Origin: Massilia sp. Se16.2.3
GTDB lineage: Bacteria > Pseudomonadota > Gammaproteobacteria > Burkholderiales > Burkholderiaceae_D
Length of the DNA: 64,000 nt
Reading direction: 5' to 3'
Assembly (NCBI RefSeq): GCF_014171595.1
Contig: NZ_CP050451.1
Span: 2,666,001-2,730,000 of the forward strand
The position numbers and the translations under genes were made by a program. The first letter of the stretch is position 1. Each line of letters opens with the position of its first letter. Under the pieces are notes generated by a model. That model was given only the letters and a program-made list of their open reading frames with translations, was not told where the DNA came from and ran no database searches. Positions 50,065 through 60,077 of the stretch are shown piece after piece.

Positions 50065-51456
50065 CTAGATCCAGTACTCGGTCAATCGGGCCATCCATTC
50101 CTTGACGCGGTCCGACCAGGGCCGGCTGCGCCAGGCCTCGCGCGTGACCTCCTTCGAGTCGCGCAAGTCTTCAATGAAGGCGGCCTCCATGTCGCGCCCG
50201 AAAGCGGGGTCGATCACCACCACGTTCAATTCATAGTTATGGATGAAGCTGCGGCGGTCGATATTGGCCGAGCCGATGGTCGACCAGGCTTCGTCGATCA
50301 CCGCGGTCTTGGCATGCAGCACCGCCACCTGCAGCTGGAAGATGCGCACGCCGCCGGCCAGCAGCGGCTCGTAGAAGGCGCGGCCCGCATGCATCACCAG
50401 GCCATGGTCCGACACCCCCGGCAGCACCAGTTTCACGTCCACGCCGCGCTTGGCCGCCGCCACCAGGGCATCGACGATTTGCGGGTCCGGCACGAAATAG
50501 GCCGAGGTGATATGCACCGATTTCTTCGCCTCGTTGATCGCCACCAGGAGCGACTTGTAGATTTCGGAGTGGCCGTCCGGCTCGGTCGCCAGCACGCGCA
50601 CGAACTTGTCGCCGACGGGCGCCAGGCGAGGGAAGTAATCGCCCGGAGGCAATTCGCCCGCTTCCTGGCGTACCCAGTTGTTGACGAAACTCCACTGCAG
50701 GGCAGCGACAGCCGGGCCCTCGATCTTGACGTGGGTATCGCGCCAGCCAACCTTGTCCTTGTCGACATTGTCCGGCTTGCTGCGCGAGCGGAACAGCGAG
50801 CTGTTGGCATAGTCGCTGCTGATGTTGATGCCGCCGGTGAAGGCAACCGAGCCGTCGACCACCATCAGCTTGCGGTGGTCGCGGTTGTTGACCGACCAGT
50901 TGCCCTTGGCCTTGGCCGGGTTCACGGGATTGAAGGCGAGCATGTTGATACCGGCTTCACGCATGCGCCCGAAAAACGCGTCGGGCGTGCCGATGGTGCC
51001 GACGCTGTCGTACATCACGTTGACGATCACGCCCTGGCGCCGCTTTTCCATCAGCAGTTCGGCGAACTGCAGGCCGATCGGGTCCTGGTCGAAAATATAG
51101 GTTTCCAGGTTGATGCTGTGGGTGGCGGCGCGCGCGGCCGCCATCATCTCGCGCATCGTCGCCGGGCCGTCGAAGAGCAACTGGACGCGGTTGCCGGCGA
51201 TGAGCGGAATCCCCGTCGCCTGCTCCTCCAGCACGGCCAGGCCCTTCAGGTCGGGCGTGGCGTTCGCCCAGCGCCGCGCCAGCAACTGCGCCGCCCGGGC
51301 CTTGGGCAGGGGGTGCCGCGCGCGGTGGCGACCGTCGGGTTGGCCTTGGCGGGCGTGTCGGGCAGGGTCCCGGCGTCGGGCAGGGGTGCGGCAGGCCGCG
51401 ACCGTGCACAGGAGCAGCAGCGCGGCAAGCCAGGTATGGAGGCGGTTCTTGTTCAT
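50065..51456 (-). CDS. Phospholipase D/cardiolipin synthase family lipoprotein
   Basis: 463 aa. The signal peptide ends at a lipobox-like VAAC. Two HKD motifs are seen: HRKLMVVDGSVAFTGG and VLHAKTAVIDEAWSTIGS, the catalytic pair of cardiolipin synthases such as ClsC. The frame is open, but residues about 27-52 appear shifted: an extra C near 51390 and a missing C near 51311 cancel. The corrected linker reads LPDAGTLPDTPAKANP. The ATG overlaps the stop of the upstream SpecificRecomb gene (ATGA). Confidence 0.9.
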   Translation of the reverse strand: MNKNRLHTWLAALLLLCTVAACRTPARRRDPARHARQGQPDGRHRARHPLPKARAAQLLARRWANATPDLKGLAVLEEQATGIPLIAGNRVQLLFDGPATMREMMAAARAATHSINLETYIFDQDPIGLQFAELLMEKRRQGVIVNVMYDSVGTIGTPDAFFGRMREAGINMLAFNPVNPAKAKGNWSVNNRDHRKLMVVDGSVAFTGGINISSDYANSSLFRSRSKPDNVDKDKVGWRDTHVKIEGPAVAALQWSFVNNWVRQEAGELPPGDYFPRLAPVGDKFVRVLATEPDGHSEIYKSLLVAINEAKKSVHITSAYFVPDPQIVDALVAAAKRGVDVKLVLPGVSDHGLVMHAGRAFYEPLLAGGVRIFQLQVAVLHAKTAVIDEAWSTIGSANIDRRSFIHNYELNVVVIDPAFGRDMEAAFIEDLRDSKEVTREAWRSRPWSDRVKEWMARLTEYWI

Positions 51457-53614
51457 TTCGTTCCCCTTGAGGAGGCCGGACCGGCCTCGTACACGTCGGC
51501 GTCCTTCGGGCCGATGAAGAAGTCGAGCGGCGCATGCAGGAAGCGCCGGCCGAGTGCGCGTAGCAGCAGCAGGACGCTGCGCGTGAAGCGGATCTTGCGG
51601 GCGCGCAGGGCTACCCACAGCGCCAGGTTGAAGCTGACCAGCAGGTTGACGGCGCCGATCAGTCCCACCCCGAGCGCGGCATTCGCGGCTTCCTGCGGCG
51701 TGATCATGTAGTCGAGCCCCACCAGGGCGGTGGCGAAGTTCGCCGTCGAGAAGGTGACGTGGCGGATGTCGAGCGGCAAGCCGAGCAGGTAGCCGACCGT
51801 GCCCGTGGTGCCGAGCAGGATGCCGAAGAAGAAGTTACCCATCAGGCCGCCCAGGTTGTCCTCGATGTATTGCGACACCCGCGCGCAGCGCGCGCCGGCC
51901 CGAGCAGCCGGCACATCGGGCGCAGCTGGCGCACGCGCTGGCCCATGCGCGTGTACAGGGCCTTGTTGTCGTAGTAGCCGGAAATCAGGCCGGCGACGAA
52001 CAGCCACACCCCGGCAACCGCCGCGTAGAACAGCGCCGGCGTGCCGAGCGGGTCGATGTCGTGCAGCAGGTGGCGCGCCTTGTCGGGCGTGACCAGGTGG
52101 GCACCGGTGGCTTGCTGCCAGCCGATGGCGATCAGCAGCGCCGTCGGGAAGGCGACGATCACGTTGCCGAGCACGGCGACGATCTGGGTGCGGAATACCT
52201 TGTTGACGAGCTCGGCCATGCTGTCGAAGTCGATGCGCCCGCCGTCGCGGCTATGCAGCCCGGCGGCGATGCGCTGGGCCGTCATCGCCGGCTGCTTGGT
52301 GGCGATGGTCCAGTGCAGCATGTGCACGAGCATGAAGCCGAGCGAGTAGTTCATGCTGAAGAGGAAAGCCTCGACCAGGGGCGCGGCGCGCAAATACGAC
52401 AGCAGTATCTTGAAAGTGGCCATGAAGCCAACGATGAAGCCTGCGCCGGAGGCCGCCTTGAACATGTGCCGCAGCTGGGCGCGGCTTTCGGCGATGTAGT
52501 GCTCGCCGGTGCGGCTGGCGTTCTCGGTGACGTTGCGTGCCAGCAGGTCGATATTGTCGTGCACCAGGCCGCGCACGCGGTATTTGGTGTTGTGCGCTTC
52601 CACCAGCTCACGGGCCAGCGCCAGCGCGGCCGCGCGGCGCGCCGTGAGCGGGCGCGGCGGCTGGGGTGTGGCTGCGGCGGCAACCAGCGCGCCGGGTTCA
52701 GCCGCCTGGGTGCTTGGGACGGCCGATGCCGCCGGCAAGGCCAGCGGCGTGCTGTTTTCCTGGCCCGCTTCGCTCAGGTCGACAAGGAACAGGAGTTTGC
52801 GCAGCCGGTCGATACTCTGGGTAATGGCCACCAGCACATAGGTCAGCGCGACGCTGGTACCGAAGGAGAGCGCATTGCGCCGGATCCTGCCCACCACTTC
52901 TTCGCACTGGTCGAGCATCACCAGCAGGTGGCTGGGATCGTCCGGGCGCGGGCGCGCGCCTTCCAGGAAGCGTCCGTACTCGTCGAGGTAATGGTTGACC
53001 TCGATGTTCTGCATCAGGAAAGGCGAATCGAATTCCTCGATCTGGCTATGGCTGTGCACCAGGCGCGGCTCCAGTCCCAGCGCGCAGATGCGGCAGGACA
53101 GGGTGCGGATGGCGTCGAGGATGCCCAGTACCGTGACCTCGCGTGCGCGGTCGGGCGCGGCGTCCATGGGCGGCGGCGCTTCGGCAACGACGTCGAACAG
53201 CGCCAGCCATTCGGCGTCCGGCACCGAACGTACCCACTCGTAGTCGTCATCCTTGTACAGCACCTGGTCGAGCGCGTCCGACAGGTAGAGATCGTCCAGC
53301 GCCGGCGGCAGCACGCGGTAGGAAATCCTGCGCTTGAGTTCGGTGAAGAAGCCGTCGTTGGAGAGGATGCCGATCTCGCTGTAGAGGCTGGTGTGGCGGC
53401 GCTTCTCGAGCAGGGTGACGATGTAGCTGCGCAGCGCCCAGGCCTGCTCGGGATTGCCGCGCAGCAGCTGGGTGAGCGTGCGGACGGCATCGCGCGCCTG
53501 CCCGGCGTCCGGAGCGCGCAGCAGGCGCCGGCGCGGACGCAGGCTGTCGACCAGCTCGACCAGCAGGTCGATGCGGTCGCTGTGCGGGTCGATCCGTTCA
53601 AGAATGGCAAGCAT
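51453..53614 (-). pseudogene. SpecificRecomb (Gcr-like) family membrane protein annotated as 'site-specific recombinase', frameshifted as sequenced
   Basis: About 720 aa. A soluble helical N-terminal half (LAILERIDPHSDRIDLLVEL, LLEKRRHTSLYSEIGILSN) precedes a multi-pass membrane half (LFYAAVAGVWLFVAGLISGY, MGNFFFGILLGTTGTVGYLL). This matches the betaproteobacterial family named after Gcr, for which recombinase activity is poorly supported; no Ser or Tyr recombinase motif is visible. One base is missing near 51895. The stop overlaps the PLD gene start, so the two are coupled. Confidence 0.78.
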
Positions 53615-53708
53615 GCATTATCCGTTTCCCAGAAGCGTACAGTGTACGCGCTGGGGCCGCCGGAACTTGGTACGCCAACGAACAGATGCGGCGCCGCTCG
53701 ACAGCGAT

Positions 53709-54296
53709 TCAAACGGAACGATCGGCCACCTGCAACTGTAAATACTGCAGCAGCACCACCGTCTTGGCATCCTCGATCTCACCGCGGGCGAGCATGGCGA
53801 AAGCCTCGTCGAAGCCGATCTCGAGCACGTCGATGTCCTCCCCTTCGTCCTCCTTGCCGCCGCCTTCGCTGCAGCGCTGGCCAGGCTCGTATTCGCCGAC
53901 GAAATAGTGCACGCGCTCGGTCAGCGTGCCGGGGCTGGCGAAGAGGGTCATCACGTGGCGCAGGTCGTCGACGGCGTAGCCGAGTTCCTCGCGGATCTCG
54001 GCGCGCATGCGTTCCTTCGGGTCGGCGCCTTCGAGCATGCCGGCGGCCGTTTCGATGAGAAAGCCCTGGTGGCCCGACAAACGCGCGCCGATGCGGAACT
54101 GGCGCGTCAGCAGTACGGTGCGGCGGGCGCGGTTGTAGAGCAGGGCGGTCACGCCGCTGTCGCTGGCATAGACTTCGCGCGTTTCCTCCTGCCGCTCCCC
54201 GCTGGCGCGGCGCTGCGCGTACTTCACTTCCTTGAGCGGGAAGTAAGCGTCGGAGAGGAGTTTTTCGTCGAGAATCTGGATCGGGTCGTCTCCCAT
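53709..54296 (-). CDS. Nudix hydrolase, NudK/ADP-ribose pyrophosphatase-like
   Basis: 195 aa. The Nudix box region GMLEGADPKERMRAEIREEL is one residue shorter than the consensus, as in GDP-mannose pyrophosphatase NudK, and keeps the metal-binding REEL. VLLTRQFRIGARL upstream and FASPGTLTERVHYFVGEY downstream also fit. It cleaves nucleoside diphosphate sugars. The start ATG 54296 follows CAGGAG. A TonB-receptor terminator lies just upstream of it. Confidence 0.87.
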   Translation of the reverse strand: MGDDPIQILDEKLLSDAYFPLKEVKYAQRRASGERQEETREVYASDSGVTALLYNRARRTVLLTRQFRIGARLSGHQGFLIETAAGMLEGADPKERMRAEIREELGYAVDDLRHVMTLFASPGTLTERVHYFVGEYEPGQRCSEGGGKEDEGEDIDVLEIGFDEAFAMLARGEIEDAKTVVLLQYLQLQVADRSV

Positions 54297-54368
54297 GCTC
54301 GGCTCCTGGAAAGGGATGGTGCCAGCATACATGAGGCAGCCCGGGCGCCCGCGCACCGGACCGGGCGG

Positions 54369-54399
54369 AAAAAAAGCCGCCCGGCTTGCGCGGGGCGGC
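54369..54399 (-). terminator. Rho-independent terminator of the TonB-dependent receptor gene
   Basis: On the minus strand GCCGCCC-loop-GGGCGGC is followed by TTTTTTT, 21 bp past the receptor stop. Confidence 0.9.
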
Positions 54400-54420
54400 T
54401 CCGTTCAGGCTACAGGTCGA

Positions 54421-57282
54421 TCAGAACTTGTAGCTGGCGGTGAGGCGGAAGTTGCGGCCCATCGCATTGTGCAGCTGCGGGTTGAAACCTTCGATGCCGT
54501 ACGACGCATCGTAAGGTGCCGCGGTATCGAACACGTTGCGGATGTTCGCCGACAGGGTCCAGTTCTTGAAGCCCGTGTACGAGTACGACAGGTTCACCGT
54601 GGTCCACTCCGGCACCGAGCAATCGTTCACCCAGTTGCTGTACTTCGGCAGGCCGCCCAGCGAGTAGGCGGTCGACGGCTGGCCGCTGCCGTAGTAGCAG
54701 TAGATCTCCGGATAGGTCTCATAGTTGTCGGTACGGCGGTACTGCGAGACCGGGCCCACGTAGTCGATCGAACCGGTCAGCGCGTGCACGCCGCGGGTCC
54801 AGGTCGAGGACAGGGTGGCACGGTGGCGCGGGATGTCGTCGACCGAGGTGTTCCAGTCGGAGATGCCGCCGCTGGTGCCGACCAGGTTCACGGCGCGGTC
54901 GCCCTTGTGCTCTTCACGCTTGTAGGTCAGCGCGTAGTTCCAGTCCAGCCTGGTGGACAGGCGGCCCTGCTCGCCCAGCGACAGGCGGTGCGTCACTTCG
55001 AAGTCCAGGCCCGACACTTCGGTCGAACCCTGGTTCACGTAGTAACGGTTGACCGCGCTGATCGGACCGGTGCCTGGAACCGGGTTGCCGTTGGCGTCGA
55101 GGACGAAGTTCGCCGGGTTGGTGTCGCGCACGATCAGGCCCGGGTAGTCGGCGGCGTGGGTGGCCACGTGCGATGCCGACAGCAGCACGGTCTCGTCTTC
55201 CTTGCGGATCCGGTAGTAGTCGATCAGGATGTCGAGGTTGCGGGTCGGATTGAGGATCGCGCCGAACGAGAAGCTCTTCGAGGTTTCGGGCTTCAGGTCC
55301 GGGTTCGGTGCCGAGAAGCTCGACACGCGGCGCGGGCAGTCCGACGAATCGGCGCCCGGCAGCGGATTGACGCCGTCCGGGCAGCGCAGCGGGTCCTTGA
55401 TCGAGGTGAAGGACTGCACGCCGCCTTCGGCGATCTGCGACAGGGCTGGCGCGCGGAAGCCTTCGGCATAGGTCGAACGCAGGGTCAGCTTGTCGTTCAC
55501 GGCCCACTTGGCGCCCACCTTCGGCACGAAGCTCGATTCAGTCGGGTACTTGTCGTAGCGGCCGGCGAAGTCCATCTCGAAGTTCCTGGTGAACGGGGTG
55601 CGCAGTTCGACGAAGGCCGACTTGACGACGCGGCTGGCGTCCATCATCGAGTTCGCCAGGCCCAGGATGGTGCCGGTCTGGGTCGCCATGTCCGGGGTCA
55701 TCGACAGCTTTTCCTGGCGGATTTCGCCGCCGAAGGCCAGGCCGATGTCGCCGCCGGCCAGGTGGCCGACCGTGGTCGATGCCTTGGCATCGAACTGGGC
55801 CACGTGCGCGTAGCCTTCGTTGACGACGTCGCGCACGGCGCTCGGGTCGGCAGCGGTCTGGGCCAGCGTGCGGTTCTCGGTCAGGATGCGGCGGATGACC
55901 GGCAAGTAGAGGAAGCCGCGCGCGGTCTCGGTGCGCTCGCTACGGTTGAGCAGCAGGCCGGTTTCCCAGTCCCAGGTACCGGTGGTGCCCTTGACGCCGG
56001 CCAGCAGGCGGCCGGCCTCGTTGACGTTGCGCGAACCTCCCGGGGTGTTCACGAAACGGTAGGCCACGGCGGAGCGCGAGTCGGCCCATGGATTGTCCGG
56101 ATGGCCGGCCGGCAGGATCAGCTGGAAGTCGCTCGGCGCGCCGTTCGTGCGGAAGACGGTGGTCGGCGAGGTCGAGGAGATGGTCGGCGAATTGCCGGTG
56201 TACTCGCGTTCGACGCGGCTGTAGCCGAATTCGGCGAAGGCGGTGATGTCCGGTGTGACCTGGAAGGTCAGCTTGCCCAGCAGGTTGGCGTCCGTACCCT
56301 TGCTTTGCGCCTCCTGGTTGTTCCAGGTGTCGTAGTTGCAGAAGGTGCGGCCGATCAGGATCGAGCTGGCCGACAGGTTGTGCTCTGCGCGGCTGCCGGT
56401 GAGCTGCTGCGACGGGTCGCAACCGGTGCGGTTGACGATGCCGGCGGCGTCCTTCTGGGTAGTCGAGAAGTCGCGTGCGCCCGGGGTCTTCTCGCGGAAG
56501 AAGAAAGGCTGGTCGGACACATAGCTGCCGTACGGATTCAGGCGCGCGTTGATGTCGCCGTACATGTTCTGCTTGATGTCTTTGACATCGCGCGCGGCGG
56601 TGCGGTCGCGCCTGGCCAGGTCGACGCTGAAGAAGGCGTTGTAGCGGTCCTGTTCCAGGTCGCCGAAGCCGAACACGCCGTTGACGTTCCTGCGGGCGAA
56701 TTCGCCGTCGTCGTTGGCGCTGGCCGAGGCCTTGATTTCGGCGCCGCGGTAGTTGCTCCTGGTGATGAAGTTGATCACGCCGGCGATCGCGTCCGAGCCG
56801 TAGACGGCCGAGGCGCCGTCCTTGAAGATCTCCACGCGTTCGATGGCCGAGACCGGAATGCTGTTGAGGTCATAGACGGCCGACTTGCCCTGGTTCGGGT
56901 CGGCATAGGCGGACGAGGTGATGCGGCGGCCGTTGAGCAGGATCAGGGTCGCGGACGAGCCCATGCCGCGCAGCGATGCCGTCGAGGTGCCTTTCGAGAA
57001 GCCGCCTTCGATGATGTCGTTCGAGGAACCCGAGCCGAAGGCCGGGATGTTGTGCAGCAGTTCGGCGACCGTGTTGGCACCGGTTGCTTCGATCTGCCTG
57101 GAGGTCAGGACGCCGACGGGCGAGGAGCCCTCCTTGTCGGCGCGCTTGATGTTGGAGCCGGTCACGTACACCTTCTGGACCGGTGCGGCAGCTTCCTGCT
57201 GCGCGAAAACGACGCCTGACGAAGCCAGGGTCAGGGCGACAGCGAGAACGCTGCGCTTTACTACGGGGTGCTGCTTGGTCAA
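54421..57282 (-). CDS. TonB-dependent outer-membrane receptor
   Basis: 953 aa. The signal peptide ends VVFAQQ. The plug starts KVYVTGSNIKRADKEGSSPV and has TVAELLHNIPAFG, LRGMGSSATLILLNGRRI and IERVEIFKDGASAVYGSDAI. The 22-strand barrel ends NFRLTASYKF with terminal Phe. The start is best read as TTG 57282, because GGAG lies 7 bp before it and TKQHPVVKRSVLAVAL gives a proper signal peptide; no in-frame ATG fits. Its substrate is unknown, though this N-terminal style is common in receptors for large sugars or peptides. Confidence 0.92.
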   Translation of the reverse strand: MTKQHPVVKRSVLAVALTLASSGVVFAQQEAAAPVQKVYVTGSNIKRADKEGSSPVGVLTSRQIEATGANTVAELLHNIPAFGSGSSNDIIEGGFSKGTSTASLRGMGSSATLILLNGRRITSSAYADPNQGKSAVYDLNSIPVSAIERVEIFKDGASAVYGSDAIAGVINFITRSNYRGAEIKASASANDDGEFARRNVNGVFGFGDLEQDRYNAFFSVDLARRDRTAARDVKDIKQNMYGDINARLNPYGSYVSDQPFFFREKTPGARDFSTTQKDAAGIVNRTGCDPSQQLTGSRAEHNLSASSILIGRTFCNYDTWNNQEAQSKGTDANLLGKLTFQVTPDITAFAEFGYSRVEREYTGNSPTISSTSPTTVFRTNGAPSDFQLILPAGHPDNPWADSRSAVAYRFVNTPGGSRNVNEAGRLLAGVKGTTGTWDWETGLLLNRSERTETARGFLYLPVIRRILTENRTLAQTAADPSAVRDVVNEGYAHVAQFDAKASTTVGHLAGGDIGLAFGGEIRQEKLSMTPDMATQTGTILGLANSMMDASRVVKSAFVELRTPFTRNFEMDFAGRYDKYPTESSFVPKVGAKWAVNDKLTLRSTYAEGFRAPALSQIAEGGVQSFTSIKDPLRCPDGVNPLPGADSSDCPRRVSSFSAPNPDLKPETSKSFSFGAILNPTRNLDILIDYYRIRKEDETVLLSASHVATHAADYPGLIVRDTNPANFVLDANGNPVPGTGPISAVNRYYVNQGSTEVSGLDFEVTHRLSLGEQGRLSTRLDWNYALTYKREEHKGDRAVNLVGTSGGISDWNTSVDDIPRHRATLSSTWTRGVHALTGSIDYVGPVSQYRRTDNYETYPEIYCYYGSGQPSTAYSLGGLPKYSNWVNDCSVPEWTTVNLSYSYTGFKNWTLSANIRNVFDTAAPYDASYGIEGFNPQLHNAMGRNFRLTASYKF

Positions 57283-57528
57283 AGAAATCTCCGATACATC
57301 TGAAACACGAACCGTCCTGGCTGGCCGACGGTCGGGCGACCTGGGCCGCCTTGACGCTTCGTACTTGTTGCCGTTACTTGGGATGCTCAGGCAGCGGGGT
57401 GCGCCTGAGGGCAACATAAAAGCATTTCAGCCAAACAAAAGTCAAATCGACGTGGATTTTTGTTTGTCACTTACAACACGTATAAGCTCAGGTGATGGGA
57501 GGATGCGCGTTTGCTAAGGCAAGCGCAT

Positions 57529-57570
57529 AAAAAAACTTGCCCATGCATAAGTAAAACTGATGCATGGGCA
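57529..57570 (-). terminator. Rho-independent terminator of the OmpA-family gene
   Basis: TGCCCATGCAT (57538-57548) pairs perfectly with ATGCATGGGCA (57560-57570), with AGTTTTTTT following on the minus strand, 20 bp past the OmpA stop. Confidence 0.9.
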
Positions 57571-57590
57571 GTGGGGGGAGGGAGACGGGA

Positions 57591-58259
57591 TCAGCCGCGT
57601 GCCGGTTCGGCGACGTAGATTTCGACGCGGCGGTTGCGTGCGCGACCGGCGTTGTCGTTGTTCGAAGCGATCGGCTCGCGTTCGCCGCGGCCTTCGATGC
57701 TGATGCGGCTCGGGTTCACACCGCGCCCTGCGAGGTAGTCGCGGGTGCGGGCGGCGCGGTCGACCGACAGCGGCTGGTTGACCGCATCGGTACCGGTGTT
57801 GTCGGTATGGCCGATGATGACGACGTTGGTGGCCGGGTTTTCGTTCAGCGTGGCGGCAAAGCGCTCGAGGACAGGCTGGAAGTTCGACTTGATGTCGGCG
57901 CGGCCGGTGTCGAACGAGATGTCGCTCGGGATCTCCAGTTTCAGGCGGTTGTCCGAGGTCTGGCTGACCTGCACGCCGGTACCCTGGGTGGCCTGTTCCA
58001 TGGCCTGCTTCTGCTGTTCCATGCGCTTGGACCAGATGTTGCCGATGACTGCGCCGGCGGCACCGCCGATGACGGCGCCCTTGGCCGCGCGGCTGCCGCC
58101 ACCGCCGTGGGTGGTGCCGCCGATCAGCGCGCCGAGTGCCGCGCCGGCCCCGGCGCCGGTGGCGGTGCCTTTCTGGGTGGCGCTCATGTCGGCGCAGCCG
58201 CTCACGCCCAGGGCGAGGATGGTGGCGGCGATGGCGGATTTGGTCAGATTGCTATGCAT
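57591..58259 (-). CDS. OmpA family lipoprotein with glycine-zipper region
   Basis: 222 aa. The lipobox is LGVSGC. A Gly-zipper (TGAGAGAALGALIGG, KGAVIGGAAGAVIGN) spans about 35-75. The OmpA-like peptidoglycan-binding domain (about 110-222) has DISFDTGRADIKSNF, GHTDNTGTDAVNQPLS and RGEREPIASNNDNAGRARNR. It should tie the outer membrane to peptidoglycan. It heads a run of small envelope genes on the same strand. Confidence 0.94.
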   Translation of the reverse strand: MHSNLTKSAIAATILALGVSGCADMSATQKGTATGAGAGAALGALIGGTTHGGGGSRAAKGAVIGGAAGAVIGNIWSKRMEQQKQAMEQATQGTGVQVSQTSDNRLKLEIPSDISFDTGRADIKSNFQPVLERFAATLNENPATNVVIIGHTDNTGTDAVNQPLSVDRAARTRDYLAGRGVNPSRISIEGRGEREPIASNNDNAGRARNRRVEIYVAEPARG

Positions 58260-58401
58260 AGTGCTCTCCTAGAAAAAAATCCGTTTCGGAGGCGCGCCCG
58301 TGGGGCGCGTCCGCGAAACGGATTGGTCAAACAACTTCGGTACTGCGGGTACCACGCCGCGGCATTGCGGCGCAGACCAGGTCAGGTACTGCATGGCCTG
58401 T

Positions 58402-58548
58402 CTATATTCCTCGACCGCTGATCAGGCGTACCAGGATCATGATGACGGCAACCACCAGCAGGATGTGGATGAAGCCACCGATCGTGTACGAGGTGACCAG
58501 GCCGAGCAGCCACAGGACGATCAGGACAATGGCAATGGTGTAGAGCAT
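58402..58548 (-). CDS. Small membrane protein, lmo0937 family
   Basis: 48 aa with two hydrophobic helices: MLYTIAIVLIVLWLLGLVTS and, after SYTIGG, FIHILLVVAVIMILVRLISG. This two-helix pattern is typical of lmo0937-family (DUF5670) proteins, often induced by envelope or general stress. The ribosome site AGGAGACAC precedes ATG 58548. Function unknown. Confidence 0.88.
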   Translation of the reverse strand: MLYTIAIVLIVLWLLGLVTSYTIGGFIHILLVVAVIMILVRLISGRGI

Positions 58549-58655
58549 GATGTGTCTCCTCATTCAACCGGCGCCGCAAGTGGCGCCGTGAAATCAGTAT
58601 CGCTCTCCCTGCTCAGCATCACCGTTCGATGGCGTACATTTCGCGCAATTTTTTT

Positions 58656-58895
58656 TCAGGCGCGCGATTTCATGCGCGATCCGTCGTCGCCGCGCAGGCC
58701 GGGAATCCAGCCCATGAAGCCGAGCAGGCCAACGATGCCGATCAGGCAGGTCAGCAGTCCACCGCTGACCAGGAAGACGACGTCGTGCGCGGCCAGTTCG
58801 GGTCCTGCTTCGGCCGGTGGCCCGACGGACACGAGCCCGAAGCCAGTAACCACCAAACCCCAGACGATGATGCCGATCCATGCAAGGCTGTTCAT
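58656..58895 (-). CDS. Small two-helix membrane protein of unknown function
   Basis: 79 aa. Two membrane helices (SLAWIGIIVWGLVVTGFGLV and VFLVSGGLLTCLIGIVGLLG) flank an acidic, probably periplasmic loop (GPPAEAGPELAAHD). The C-terminus is basic. The start ATG 58895 follows AAAGGGGAA. It lies in the stress-like small-gene cluster. No family recognised. Confidence 0.75.
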   Translation of the reverse strand: MNSLAWIGIIVWGLVVTGFGLVSVGPPAEAGPELAAHDVVFLVSGGLLTCLIGIVGLLGFMGWIPGLRGDDGSRMKSRA

Positions 58896-59099
58896 GCTGT
58901 TCCCCTTTCGACGTTGTGTGGCGCGGCCGATCCGCACGCGGCGGCCGCGTTGAACGCGTAACAAGCGTAGGAATCCATTGTCGGGGTAGCTCAGCAGTAT
59001 TTCCGTGCGATGGCGCACATTGCGCTGTGGAAAATGCTAAAAAAGTCGAGGCCGGCGATCCTTGCGGAAGGCCGGCCTCGGGATGGAAGGGGGCAGGGC

Positions 59100-59884
59100 T
59101 CAGGCGCTGCGCAGGTGCCCCTTGACGATGCGCACGCGGTCGCCGCTGCGCCATTGCGGCTCACTGCTCTGGCGGAAGGTACGCAGGCTGCCGTCGTCCA
59201 GGCGCACCCGGATTTCATAGGTGGTGGTGGCCTTCATGTTGCCCTCGACCCGGTTGCCGACCACCGCGCCGCCGACCGCACCGGCGACCGTGGCCAGTTG
59301 ACGGCCGTGGCCGCCGCCGACCTGGTTGCCCAGCAGGCCGCCGATCACCGCGCCCCAGCCGCACCCAGGCCGCTGCCCCGGGCACGCTGCTTGATGGCGC
59401 GCACCGATTCGATGTTGCCGCAGTTGCCGCACCATTTCGGTTCGGCGGCCGCGACCTGGACCGGCTTGGACCTCACCACGGTGTGCGGTGCCGGTTCCGG
59501 TTCCGATTCGCGCACGGGGGCATGGGCCGGGGCGCTCGGCGCCGGCGCATAGGCTTGCGCCACCTGCTGCGCGGGATAGGCGGGAGCAGCTGGAACGGCC
59601 GGGTAGGCGGGAGAGGCCGGATAGGCACCGCCCACGGGCTGCCGGACCATGCCGACATCGGGCGCGACCGGGGCGACTGCCGCCTGGGCGCCCGGCATGC
59701 TCGCGGCCAGGGCGGCGCGGTCGGCTTCATTGAGCTGGCGGCTGGCATTGCCGCCGATCGAAGACGGGATCCAGCCCATGATGGCCGCGGTGCCGATCAG
59801 GCAAAACAGCACGACGGCCAGCGCCGCCAGCAGCAGCAAGGGGTGGTGCTGGGCACGCCCTGGAGGGTTCGGAATATTGTTCAT
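59100..59884 (-). pseudogene. Glycine-zipper 2TM domain protein (frameshifted as sequenced)
   Basis: About 261 aa after repair. The N-terminal membrane helix is LLLLAALAVVLFCLIGTAAI. A Pro/Ala-rich linker follows, then WCGNCGNIESVRAIKQRARG (a CxxC) and the zipper GAVIGGLLGNQVGGGHGRQL with VAGAVGGAVVGNRVEGN. The C-terminus is a small beta domain (YEIRVRLDDGSLRTFRQSSE). One base is missing in CCCC at 59353-59356. This architecture matches SlyB/YcfJ-like envelope proteins. The start ATG 59884 is in frame with the helix. Confidence 0.85.
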
Positions 59885-60077
59885 GACGGTCCTTGTAGAA
59901 GGTGTGGGGGCATGCGCCCGCCGATGTAAAGATTGTCCCGAGGAACAACAGAGTATTCCGTGCGTCACCGAACATACTTCCCCTATCAGAGCCTTTACGC
60001 TGACTGAAATTGTTTGCAAATGTATCCGTCGCCGTTTTTTGCCCTCGTGGCGGGCGGCGGCCAACTGCGAGGGTCCG

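Noticed and set aside
54295-57219. 974-codon open frame on the + strand
   Set aside because: It is antisense to the TonB receptor, which has a full plug and barrel.
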